In this document: positions 1 through 6,146 of the stretch, piece after piece
How positions within the stretch are numbered: the stretch's first letter is position 1
Layout of the letters: every line of letters begins with the position of its first letter
Source: DASSWG01 sp041689995
Lineage (GTDB): Bacteria > Bacteroidota > Bacteroidia > Flavobacteriales > Flavobacteriaceae
Direction: 5' to 3'
NCBI GenBank assembly: GCA_041689995.1
Contig: JBDNFD010000032.1
Span: 1 to 6,388 of the forward strand
DNA: 6,388 bases
Translations under genes and position numbers: made by a program
Notes under the pieces: model-generated
Told to the model about the DNA's origin: nothing
Databases searched by the model: none
What the model saw: only the letters and a program-made list of their open reading frames with translations

Positions 1-282
1 ATAGATTTATTGGGTCATTTTGGAGGAGGACTCACTTTTGTGCCATATCCTAAAGCAGAAGACCCTTACGATAATATCGGAAATCTTATGTTTGGGGTAA
101 CCGGGTTGCGGCAGATCGGCCGTGGTATCGATGTTTTGGCAGACATTACTTTTGTGAAAGGCTTCGAAGTTCAGCATTCCTACAGTAATATTATGATAGA
201 CCCCACTCTGCCTCATGAAGGATATGGAGGATTTTTTATGAACATAAGTATCGGCCTCGTGATTTATCTCGACCCACGATAG
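1..282 (+). CDS. C-terminal part of an outer-membrane beta-barrel protein (5' end outside window)
   Basis: The frame is open from base 1 and ends at a TAG at 280-282, giving 93 visible residues, so the gene begins upstream of the window. The visible part alternates hydrophobic and polar residues with many Gly and aromatic residues, for example LGHFGGGLTFVPYP near the start and FFMNISIGLVIYL near the end. This is the pattern of transmembrane beta strands of a small outer-membrane barrel. The protein stops a few residues after the last strand (LDPR), so no OmpA-like peptidoglycan-binding domain follows the barrel. The first possible internal start is a TTG at 10, but nothing suggests it is used. 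The gene converges on the minus-strand transporter gene, with 50 bases between their ends. Barrel assignment is inferred from pattern; the ligand and exact family are unknown. Confidence 0.6.
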   Translation: MDLLGHFGGGLTFVPYPKAEDPYDNIGNLMFGVTGLRQIGRGIDVLADITFVKGFEVQHSYSNIMIDPTLPHEGYGGFFMNISIGLVIYLDPR

Positions 283-306
283 GTCTTTCGCTTTTTTCTT
301 TTTTTG
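271..306 (+). terminator. weak candidate terminator of the barrel gene
   Basis: A 4-bp stem (GACC 271-274 with GGTC 282-285, loop of 7) overlaps the stop codon. A strongly T-rich tract (286-306, including runs of six and seven T) follows it. The T tract is convincing but the stem is very short, so this is only a candidate. No comparable structure for the converging minus-strand gene was found in the same gap. Confidence 0.3.
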
Positions 307-332
307 TCGTCTCAAATCAAGCTTAACAAAGA

Positions 333-1868
333 TCAAAGTCCGAAACTCAAGGATACGGTATAGTGTGAGTTCGTATTATCGATCGCGGCGGTTTTGGATA
401 AACCGGTTTGGTGCAGTGCTTGGCCGTAATTTCTATTTGCACGGTCAAAGGCGAAATCAATTTCAATATTTCCAAAATCATATCCCACTCCAAAGGAATA
501 TCCCGTAAGATTTCCCATGAGGTCTTCGTTTTTATAAGGGCTTTCTTCCAAGCGATATCCTGCGCGTAAACTCCAATCTTTTAGTCGGTATTCGCCACCA
601 AGACGATAGGTGGAGGCCGCTTTTAAATTATTTTCAATGGTGGAATTTTGCCGCGCAAAAGCCTGATCGCTATATTCCGAACTAAACTCGGTGTTTGAGA
701 AATTCTTATTGGAATAATCAAAACTAATTAATCCCGATTTCCCAAAAACCACGGCTAAACTCCCGGTTATTTTTCCAGGGGTACGCAACTGATAATCTGG
801 AAAAATGTTGGTTACCTGCGGATCCGCAATGGCTGCACCAAATTCATTGCTGGTGGTTTTTAAATATTGAACGGTTTCGTCTGAAATTGTGTACCAAGTG
901 GGGGAGGTGTAAGAAGCGCCAACACGAACCATATCACCAATTTTATAGATCGAACCAACCTGAAATGAAAGACCGGAACCCATTGTTCTCAAAGTGTTTT
1001 CGAAATAGACTTGGTTAATTTCGCTTCCTTCGTTATTATTTTCTTCATAAAACGACGTGGTTCGTTCATAATTGATGAAATGACTATTAATATTGATCCC
1101 CATATAAAGATCATCTTTGAATTGAGTCGCTGCGTTGATGGAGAATTTCCCATTAAGTCCCGTCGAAACTTGATTGTATTCTTGGTAAAAATTATTTCCG
1201 GCAATATTGGAAGTATATGCCGTATTGCTAAAATCGTCAGCATCAACTGCATCGAACAAATAAGTTTCATAGCCTAAATAGGCTTCCTGTAAGTCAGAAT
1301 TGTTGTATCCTTCCGCAGAAAAATTAGCACTTCCCAAATAAGTATATAGATCCGCCAAGCTTTCATTTTGTAACGGAACAAATAAATCCAAAGGAGCGCC
1401 ATTTGCTTTATTCAGAAAGTAGTTGTCGATGGACTGCGTATTATCTCCAAAAGCAAAAATTTCATCTTCAAAATTATTCACTTGATCGTAGGTCAACGCC
1501 ATGCTAAATTTTTTGAAATCGGAATCTTTCGAGGTATTATAAAAAAGAAAGACCGCACCAGCTTGGTTCACACTAAAATCTGAATCGGAAGAATTTGAAA
1601 AACCATTCATAAAATTCACGTCGTTTCCAATATGCTCGACATTTAGGGAAAGGGTTGCGGCACTATTCAAGAAAACAGCACTTCCGGCCGGATTAATTCC
1701 TATTGCTGAGAAATCACCGCCTAAAGCGCCAAACGCGCCGCTCATAGCTGTGAATCTTGCCGTTCCGGTCAGATCTTCTGTGCTGTACCGCAATGCATCG
1801 GTAATATCTTGGGAATACAATTGAGAAATACTGATCACCGTAAAAAAAAGCAAAGTGAGTTTCTTCAT
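333..1868 (-). CDS. OmpP1/FadL family outer-membrane transport protein
   Basis: This 511-residue protein is predicted to be an outer-membrane beta barrel of the FadL/OmpP1/TodX family, which moves hydrophobic compounds such as long-chain fatty acids across the outer membrane. Family members in flavobacteria are often labelled hemin receptor, without good proof. An N-terminal signal peptide (MKK, then a hydrophobic stretch to residue 18) ends in YSQ, with cleavage likely after Gln20. The mature N terminus carries the family signature: TARFTAMSGAFGALGGD at residues 35-52 and NPAG at 59-62, the latter belonging to the N-terminal plug hatch. The usual AMGGAF is AMSGAF here. The C terminus ends in a beta strand, HYTVSLSFGL. 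The ATG at 1866-1868 is chosen because it starts the signal peptide directly; upstream is only A/T-rich sequence with no Shine-Dalgarno site. The lipoprotein gene lies 33 bases upstream on the same strand, with no promoter motif in the gap, so the two are probably one transcript. Substrate is unknown. Confidence 0.88.
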   Translation of the reverse strand: MKKLTLLFFTVISISQLYSQDITDALRYSTEDLTGTARFTAMSGAFGALGGDFSAIGINPAGSAVFLNSAATLSLNVEHIGNDVNFMNGFSNSSDSDFSVNQAGAVFLFYNTSKDSDFKKFSMALTYDQVNNFEDEIFAFGDNTQSIDNYFLNKANGAPLDLFVPLQNESLADLYTYLGSANFSAEGYNNSDLQEAYLGYETYLFDAVDADDFSNTAYTSNIAGNNFYQEYNQVSTGLNGKFSINAATQFKDDLYMGININSHFINYERTTSFYEENNNEGSEINQVYFENTLRTMGSGLSFQVGSIYKIGDMVRVGASYTSPTWYTISDETVQYLKTTSNEFGAAIADPQVTNIFPDYQLRTPGKITGSLAVVFGKSGLISFDYSNKNFSNTEFSSEYSDQAFARQNSTIENNLKAASTYRLGGEYRLKDWSLRAGYRLEESPYKNEDLMGNLTGYSFGVGYDFGNIEIDFAFDRANRNYGQALHQTGLSKTAAIDNTNSHYTVSLSFGL

Positions 1869-1901
1869 TTTATATGTTATATTTTTTTAAATATTGAATT
1901 T

Positions 1902-2987
1902 TTATCTCCCCCCTCTTCGGCCAGAAGATGAACTGCTTCGCGTACTTCGTGTCGGCGTACTGGGAGAATAGGTTCGGGTTCGCGCATTTGTCCCTGAATT
2001 ATTGTTGCTGGAAGATGATTTGGTTCGCGTTGAAGTATTGTTCGACTTCGTGCGGGTTGTAGGACGGGTTGTCCGGGTCCGAGAGGTGGGAGTGGATCTT
2101 TCCGTGCGCACTGAACGGTCATTGTTCGAACGCGTGCGGGTGGTTGTTCCTGCATTGATATTTCGCGGGTTTCGGATTCGTTCTGTTGCATTTACCCGGG
2201 TTCTGCCATTCTGTGCAGAGCGAGTTGTTCTATCGTTACTTCGCACATTTCCTCTGGTATAATCCCGGCTATTTCTGCCTTGCGAACGAGCGGCTCCTCG
2301 ATCATAATCATTGCTTCGGTAATTGTTCCGATAGGTTGGATGGTAGGCCGTACGCCTTCCGTAATACTGATTATATCCTGAATAATATGGATTATAATAG
2401 TATGGATTGTTATAATACGGGTTATAATAATATGGATTGTAATAATAGGGGTTATAAAACCAGCCATAAGATGAATTCCATCCCCAAGAAAATGAGGTGC
2501 CGTAACTTGGGTATCCCCAACCATAACCATAGTTGTTATAATAAGGATTAGTAAAGCCAGTATTGTAATAATTCACATTGATTTCAGTAGGATTACTTCC
2601 CCAAGAAGATTCGCCGTCGGTATAAGCAATTTGCTCATCGTTGTAATAAGCATCACCTTCCACGTTAGTGGAATCGGGCCGATCGGAAGCATATGAATCG
2701 ACATCCGTGAACATCATGTCTTGGGCTTGTTGTATTTTTTCAGACTCCTTGCCAAAATAGTTGGTGTAATAATCTGAATCTTTGCTTTGGACTTCTGTGG
2801 TCTGTGGCGAACGCTCATTTTTGGTCAAAACGGGCTGCTGCTCTCCGCGGACTTTTGGCTCGGAAGCATAAATCCCATCCTGATCCGAGCCTGCATATTC
2901 ATAACTGCCACATGCGACTGCGGAAAGTATAGCGATCATTCCCAGTAAAAGGGAAGGTGTTTTTTGAAGGTGCTTATGGAGTATCAT
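1902..2987 (-). CDS. low-complexity lipoprotein with NPYYY repeats and Arg-rich tail
   Basis: A 361-residue protein with an N-terminal lipoprotein signal: charged start, hydrophobic segment 12-22, then AVAC with the lipidated Cys at position 26. The mature protein has three zones. Residues 27-135 are acidic and polar. Residues 136-210 are rich in Tyr, Asn, Gly and Trp, with five near-exact copies of NPYYY at 179-202. Residues 211-361 are almost entirely Arg, Thr, Ser and Asn (many RTR, RTK and RS units) and strongly basic. No catalytic motif is visible. I recall similar flavobacterial proteins being labelled 'vitellogenin II precursor', a label that reflects composition rather than function. 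The gene shares a divergent promoter region with proS and precedes the OmpP1-like gene by 33 bases. It likely sits in the envelope, where the basic tail could bind an anionic polymer; that is inference only. The start at 2985-2987 gives a correct lipoprotein signal. Confidence 0.8.
   Translation of the reverse strand: MILHKHLQKTPSLLLGMIAILSAVACGSYEYAGSDQDGIYASEPKVRGEQQPVLTKNERSPQTTEVQSKDSDYYTNYFGKESEKIQQAQDMMFTDVDSYASDRPDSTNVEGDAYYNDEQIAYTDGESSWGSNPTEINVNYYNTGFTNPYYNNYGYGWGYPSYGTSFSWGWNSSYGWFYNPYYYNPYYYNPYYNNPYYYNPYYSGYNQYYGRRTAYHPTYRNNYRSNDYDRGAARSQGRNSRDYTRGNVRSNDRTTRSAQNGRTRVNATERIRNPRNINAGTTTRTRSNNDRSVRTERSTPTSRTRTTRPTTRTKSNNTSTRTKSSSSNNNSGTNARTRTYSPSTPTRSTRSSSSSGRRGGR
2382..2453 (-). repeat. 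in-frame 15-base tandem repeat coding for NPYYY units
   Basis: Five consecutive units of about 15 bases inside the lipoprotein gene encode NPYYY, NPYYY, NPYYN, NPYYY and NPYY (residues 179-202). Units differ at silent third positions (AAC/AAT, CCC/CCA/CCG, TAT/TAC), so the repeat is partly diverged at DNA level but kept at protein level. Local G+C is low: 15 of 60 bases in 2401-2460. Confidence 0.85.
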
Positions 2988-3002
2988 ATCGTTTGAATTT
3001 TA

Positions 3003-3035
3003 TTGTCTGCGGTGAAACAAATTTAATTAATTTTG
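3003..3035 (+). promoter_or_regulatory. candidate promoter for proS
   Basis: TAATTTTG at 3028-3035 matches the Bacteroidota -7 consensus TAnnTTTG. A TTG at 3003-3005 lies 22 bases upstream, slightly farther than the usual spacing of about 19-21. Transcription would begin near 3041 and leave a leader of about 54 bases before proS. It lies back-to-back with the minus-strand -7 element (3018-3025), with only two bases between them. Confidence 0.45.
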
Positions 3036-3050
3036 TCGTAGTAAAAAGAC
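3018..3050 (-). promoter_or_regulatory. candidate promoter for the lipoprotein/OmpP1-like pair
   Basis: On the minus strand TAAATTTG (3025 down to 3018) matches the Bacteroidota -7 consensus TAnnTTTG exactly. The -33 region is only a T-rich stretch around 3043-3047, not a full TTTG, so the upstream half is weak. Transcription would start near 3012, leaving a leader of about 25 bases before the ATG at 2987. Assigned from consensus matching only. Confidence 0.45.
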
Positions 3051-3094
3051 ATTTAATATAAGGCAAATTTTGTGCCAAAATTGATAAAAGGAAC

Positions 3095-4564
3095 ATGCTC
3101 ACCAAACGAAAAGAAGATTATTCTAAATGGTACAATGAACTAGTGGTTTCTGCCGACCTTGCTGAAAACTCTGCGGTCCGGGGCTGTATGATCATTAAAC
3201 CTTATGGCTATGCCATTTGGGAAAAAATGCAGGCAGAACTCGATAAAATGTTCAAAGAAACAGGTCATCAAAATGCTTATTTTCCATTGTTCGTGCCAAA
3301 AAGCTTATTTGAAGCTGAAGAAAAGAATGCGGAAGGATTTGCCAAAGAATGCGCCGTGGTGACACACTATCGCTTAAAAACCGATCCAAACGATCCAAAA
3401 AAACTCATCGTCGATCCGGAAGCCAAATTGGAAGAGGAGTTGGTGGTAAGGCCTACGTCGGAAGCGATAATTTGGAGTACCTATAAAACTTGGGTTCAAT
3501 CTTATCGGGATTTGCCAATTCTGATCAATCAGTGGGCCAATGTGGTGCGCTGGGAAATGCGTACCCGCTTGTTTCTTAGAACCACGGAATTTCTTTGGCA
3601 GGAAGGCCATACAGCCCATGCGACAAAAGCGGAAGCTCTGGCCGAAACCGCGCAGATGAATTCCATTTATGCCGAATTTGCTGAAAATTTCATGAGCATG
3701 CCTGTCATTCAAGGAAAAAAAACCGAAAGTGAACGTTTTGCCGGGGCGGAAGAAACCTATTGTATCGAGGCATTGATGCAAGATGGAAAAGCCTTGCAAG
3801 CTGGAACTTCCCATTTCTTGGGGCAAAATTTTGCCAAAGCCTTCGATGTGAAATTCACCTCAAAAGAAGGTAAACAGGAATATGTATGGGCTACAAGCTG
3901 GGGCGTTTCCACGCGGTTGATGGGTGCGTTGATTATGACGCATAGTGATGACAAAGGCTTGGTGCTTCCCCCGAAATTGGCGCCTTATCAAGTCGTTATT
4001 GTCCCTATATATAAAGGAGAAGAACAACTGGCCCAAATTTCAGAAGTGGTCAATAAATTAGTGTTAGAACTAAGAATGCAAGGAATTTCGGTGAAATATG
4101 ACGATCGTGATACCCACAAACCTGGATGGAAATTTGCACAATATGAACTCCAAGGGGTTCCCGTCCGTTTGGCCATTGGTCCCAAAGATCTCGAAAAAGG
4201 CTCGGTGGAATTGGCGCGTCGGGATACGTTGACAAAGGAATTTGTGAAACAGGAAGAAGTGGTGCAAAAAGTGAAATCCCTAATGATCGAAATTCAAGAT
4301 AATTTATTTCAAAAAGCCTTCGATTTCCGAAAAGCTCATATTACAAAGGTGAACGATTTTGATGAATTTAAAGAAGTATTGAACACAAAGGGTGGCTTTA
4401 TTTCGGCTCACTGGGACGGTACTGCTGAAACTGAAGAAAAGATAAAACAACTCACCAAAGCTACAATTCGCTGTATTCCATTTGAAAGGAAAGAAGAGCC
4501 TGGAACTTGTGTCTTTAGTGGAAAACCCTCTCAAGGAAGGGTGCTTTTTGCGAAGGCTTATTAA
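3095..4564 (+). CDS. proS: prolyl-tRNA synthetase, archaeal/eukaryotic-like type
   Basis: A class II aminoacyl-tRNA synthetase that activates L-proline with ATP and attaches it to tRNA-Pro in the cytoplasm. At 489 residues it has the length of the short type (about 480-500), not the roughly 570-residue bacterial type, and there is no editing insertion between motifs 2 and 3. Motif 1 spans about 30-68, ending in FPLFVP. The TSE proline-site loop is at 121-123. Motif 2 spans 152-175, including RWEMRTR and WQEGHTAH. Motif 3 lies near 270-297, with Arg274 in GVSTRLMGAL. The anticodon-binding domain follows (about 296-400), then the C-terminal domain, ending in Tyr489, the terminal Tyr typical of this type. 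The C-terminal zinc-type domain keeps only Cys460 and Cys472. The ATG at 3095 places the conserved KEDYSKWYNELV at residues 7-18. An AAGGA at 3088-3092 lies only two bases from the start, too close for a standard Shine-Dalgarno site. No hairpin terminator was seen directly after the stop. Confidence 0.97.
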   Translation: MLTKRKEDYSKWYNELVVSADLAENSAVRGCMIIKPYGYAIWEKMQAELDKMFKETGHQNAYFPLFVPKSLFEAEEKNAEGFAKECAVVTHYRLKTDPNDPKKLIVDPEAKLEEELVVRPTSEAIIWSTYKTWVQSYRDLPILINQWANVVRWEMRTRLFLRTTEFLWQEGHTAHATKAEALAETAQMNSIYAEFAENFMSMPVIQGKKTESERFAGAEETYCIEALMQDGKALQAGTSHFLGQNFAKAFDVKFTSKEGKQEYVWATSWGVSTRLMGALIMTHSDDKGLVLPPKLAPYQVVIVPIYKGEEQLAQISEVVNKLVLELRMQGISVKYDDRDTHKPGWKFAQYELQGVPVRLAIGPKDLEKGSVELARRDTLTKEFVKQEEVVQKVKSLMIEIQDNLFQKAFDFRKAHITKVNDFDEFKEVLNTKGGFISAHWDGTAETEEKIKQLTKATIRCIPFERKEEPGTCVFSGKPSQGRVLFAKAY

Positions 4565-4589
4565 AAACCCCAAAATAAACAAACCCATA

Positions 4590-4620
4590 TTTGCAGCATT
4601 GAAAAATAGTTGTATTTTTG
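4590..4620 (+). promoter_or_regulatory. promoter of the tRNA-Glu pair
   Basis: TTTG at 4590-4593 and TATTTTTG at 4613-4620 match the Bacteroidota -33 and -7 elements exactly, with a 19-base spacer. Transcription would start a few bases after 4620, about 15 bases before the first tRNA-Glu. This is the best promoter match in the window. It may also feed rpsT, since no equally good promoter was found between the tRNAs and rpsT. Confidence 0.65.
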
Positions 4621-4641
4621 CAACCGCTTAAAGAAAAAGCC

Positions 4642-4713
4642 GGTCCGTTCGTCTAGGGGTTAGGACGCCAGGTTTTCATCCTGGTAACAGGGGTTCGATT
4701 CCCCTACGGACTA
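4642..4713 (+). tRNA. tRNA-Glu (anticodon UUC), first copy
   Basis: A 72-base cloverleaf. The acceptor stem is GGTCCGT (4642-4648) with ACGGACT (4706-4712), whose first pair is a G-U wobble, and the discriminator is A4713. The D stem is GTCT/GGAC. The anticodon stem is CCAGG/CCTGG with loop TTTTCAT, giving anticodon TTC for Glu. The T arm is AGGGG-TTCGATT-CCCCT. The 3' CCA is not encoded and must be added after transcription. Base 9 is C (4650), the only difference from the second copy. Confidence 0.96.
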
Positions 4714-4733
4714 CTTTGAAATTCTGAATTCAT

Positions 4734-4751
4734 AATTCTGAAATCAGAATT
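4734..4751 (+). other. hairpin in the spacer between the two tRNA genes
   Basis: The 47-base spacer contains a 7-bp perfect stem (AATTCTG 4734-4740 with CAGAATT 4745-4751) and a 4-base loop. ATTCTGA also occurs at 4721-4727 and could pair with the same 3' arm. No T run follows, so a role in processing the tandem precursor is more likely than termination. Confidence 0.4.
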
Positions 4752-4760
4752 TAAATTAGG

Positions 4761-4832
4761 GGTCCGTTAGTCTAGGGGTTAGGACGCCAGGTTTTCATCC
4801 TGGTAACAGGGGTTCGATTCCCCTACGGACTA
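4761..4832 (+). tRNA. tRNA-Glu (anticodon UUC), second copy
   Basis: A 72-base tRNA identical to the first copy except that base 9 is A (4769) instead of C. Acceptor stem 4761-4767 with 4825-4831, discriminator A4832, anticodon TTC in loop TTTTCAT, no encoded CCA. It follows the first copy by 47 bases and was presumably made by tandem duplication. It probably shares the promoter at 4590-4620, because no TAnnTTTG element occurs in the spacer. Confidence 0.96.
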
Positions 4833-4916
4833 CGATTAAGTTATGGATTAAGAGTGATGGGTTTTGTCTCAAGCCTTAAATCTATTATCTAAAAAGAACA
4901 TTTAAATTCAAGCATT

Positions 4917-5165
4917 ATGGCCTATCATAAATCGGCATTAAAAAGAATCCGAAACAGCGAAACCAAACGCCTTCGCAATCGTTATCAGCACAAAACCGTG
5001 CGGAACGCTATCAAGAAATTGAGGGAAGCGGAGAAAAAAGACGCGGAAACCATGTTCCCAACGGTTGTTTCCATGATCGATAAACTTGCCAAGCGCAATG
5101 TTATCCATGACAACAAAGCTGCCAATTTGAAATCGAAATTGGCGAAACACGTTGCTGCACTCTAA
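4917..5165 (+). CDS. rpsT: 30S ribosomal protein S20
   Basis: An 82-residue, strongly basic, mostly helical protein that binds 16S rRNA in the lower part of the small ribosomal subunit and helps early 30S assembly. Family hallmarks are HKSALKRIR near the start, NRYQHKTVRNAIKKLR at about residues 21-36, and the C-terminal NLKSKLAKHVAAL. Length fits the family. The third residue is Tyr, where homologues usually read MANHKSA. The ATG at 4917 is fixed by the conserved N terminus; there is no Shine-Dalgarno site in the A/T-rich leader. The gene lies 84 bases after the second tRNA-Glu. A weak promoter-like pair (TTTG 4863-4866, TATCTAAA 4886-4893, 19-base spacer) lies in that gap, but its -7 half does not match the consensus, so read-through from the tRNA promoter is the other option. 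Confidence 0.96.
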   Translation: MAYHKSALKRIRNSETKRLRNRYQHKTVRNAIKKLREAEKKDAETMFPTVVSMIDKLAKRNVIHDNKAANLKSKLAKHVAAL

Positions 5166-5195
5166 TAAGTGCTTAAACTTATGTTGTTTAAAAGA

Positions 5196-5224
5196 ATAAC
5201 TCCCAGTTTGTGGAGCTATTTTTG
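5196..5224 (+). terminator. rho-independent terminator after rpsT, possibly bidirectional
   Basis: ATAACTCC (5196-5203) pairs with GGAGCTAT (5212-5219), giving seven of eight pairs with one A-C mismatch and an 8-base loop. A run of T ends at 5223. On the minus strand the same stem is followed by TCTTTT, so it may also stop transcription of the converging thioredoxin gene. A smaller inverted repeat (TTAAAC 5173-5178, GTTTAA 5186-5191) lies just upstream. Confidence 0.65.
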
Positions 5225-5272
5225 TTCAGTTGAGACAACTTTTATATTTCTGGTAAAACTCATAAAAAAATA

Positions 5273-6124
5273 CTATTTGAGTAATCGTTCTATTTCATTT
5301 TCCAAACTATGTACCGAAATTAATGGATTGGTAATAAAATCACCACTATAACGTATTTTTCCGTCTTTTAGTATGAAGAGTTGCGGATAGCCGTGATAAC
5401 CTAATTTTTTTCCAATAATAGAATCAAGCTGTTTAGAGTAAATAGTTGGGAATGAGTATCCGAGGTTTTTGGTGAATTCTACTGCTCCCAAAAAAGAATT
5501 CTCCTTTAGAGGAACATAGACAGAATAAAAAGAAATTTTCGAATTGCTCTTATATTTTAAATATTCATTCTCAAATGTCGGCATATTTCTAATACATACA
5601 CCACAGTATTTGTTCCAAAGATCCAAAATTATAATTTTATCTTTTTCCAATGTTACATTTTCTCCATATTCATCAATTAGTTCCCAAGTAGGAAAAGGAC
5701 GGTTTACATGGGAATTATAGTTTGTATGGAAACTAAACCAATTTGGAAAAAGAACAAAGCCAATAAAACAGGAAATGGGAATGGCGATTAAGATACTCCA
5801 CCAAGTTTTTTTTTGCTTAACTATTATGGCGGTGAAGGATGCAAATGGAATAAAAATAAGGTAGGGAAAACCTCTTACAAAACTATCATCTTGCAAGATT
5901 ATAGATCCTAAAAACAAAAGAGATAAGGGCAGTACAAACAAGAAAAATTTTTTCCTGTTTGCAGCAAACCCTTTAGTATTATAAATATAATATCCAACGA
6001 TAAAAGTAAAAAAAACAGTTGTGGTTAAAAGCCATTCATGGTTACTGGATATTATTAATCCAAAAAGCATATAAAAAGATAAAATACAAACAGCTAACAA
6101 AAAATCGACTAATATTTTTTTCAT
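5273..6124 (-). CDS. membrane-anchored TlpA-like thiol:disulfide oxidoreductase
   Basis: A 283-residue protein with five predicted transmembrane helices (about 4-25, 31-48, 59-77, 84-101 and 107-126) followed by a C-terminal thioredoxin-like domain (about 141-283). The domain begins with PFPTWELIDEYG, then a hydrophobic strand IIILDLW leads into the active site Cys174-Gly-Val-Cys177. Pro247 in GYPQLFILKDGKI is the expected cis-proline loop. Positive loops (NRKK at 56-59, KQKK at 103-106) and the MKK start place the N terminus in the cytoplasm and the thioredoxin domain in the periplasm, where it would reduce, form or rearrange disulfides. Cys13 and Cys119 lie inside helices 1 and 5. The gene begins 22 bases after the Cys-rich small gene on the same strand, so co-transcription is likely. 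Its G+C is clearly lower than proS. The stop is TAG. Specific partner and direction of the redox reaction are unknown. Confidence 0.8.
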   Translation of the reverse strand: MKKILVDFLLAVCILSFYMLFGLIISSNHEWLLTTTVFFTFIVGYYIYNTKGFAANRKKFFLFVLPLSLLFLGSIILQDDSFVRGFPYLIFIPFASFTAIIVKQKKTWWSILIAIPISCFIGFVLFPNWFSFHTNYNSHVNRPFPTWELIDEYGENVTLEKDKIIILDLWNKYCGVCIRNMPTFENEYLKYKSNSKISFYSVYVPLKENSFLGAVEFTKNLGYSFPTIYSKQLDSIIGKKLGYHGYPQLFILKDGKIRYSGDFITNPLISVHSLENEIERLLK

Positions 6125-6146
6125 ATTATCTTTTCAATAAGCTTTT

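Noticed and set aside
2382..2453. Possible CRISPR or non-coding tandem repeat
   Set aside because: The 15-base period is in frame, has no spacers and is explained by the NPYYY protein repeat.
1877..2551. Several frames on both strands within the lipoprotein gene (for example 1877-2191 minus, 2002-2262 plus, 2186-2551 plus, 2192-2530 minus)
   Set aside because: They are by-products of the low-complexity repeats and Arg-rich tail, which keep other frames open. None has a recognisable domain, and the lipoprotein frame has a proper lipobox.
4834..4852. Short direct repeat GATTAAG (4834-4840 and 4846-4852) before rpsT
   Set aside because: Two 7-base copies in A/T-rich DNA are expected by chance, and nothing ties them to a regulator.
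5228..5240. Small hairpin AGTTG-AGA-CAACT followed by T-rich bases
   Set aside because: The 5-bp stem with a 3-base loop is weak and adjoins a much better terminator at 5196-5224.
5169..5351. A 60-residue plus-strand frame just after rpsT
   Set aside because: It runs through the terminator hairpin and into the antisense of the thioredoxin gene, with no motif or plausible start signal.
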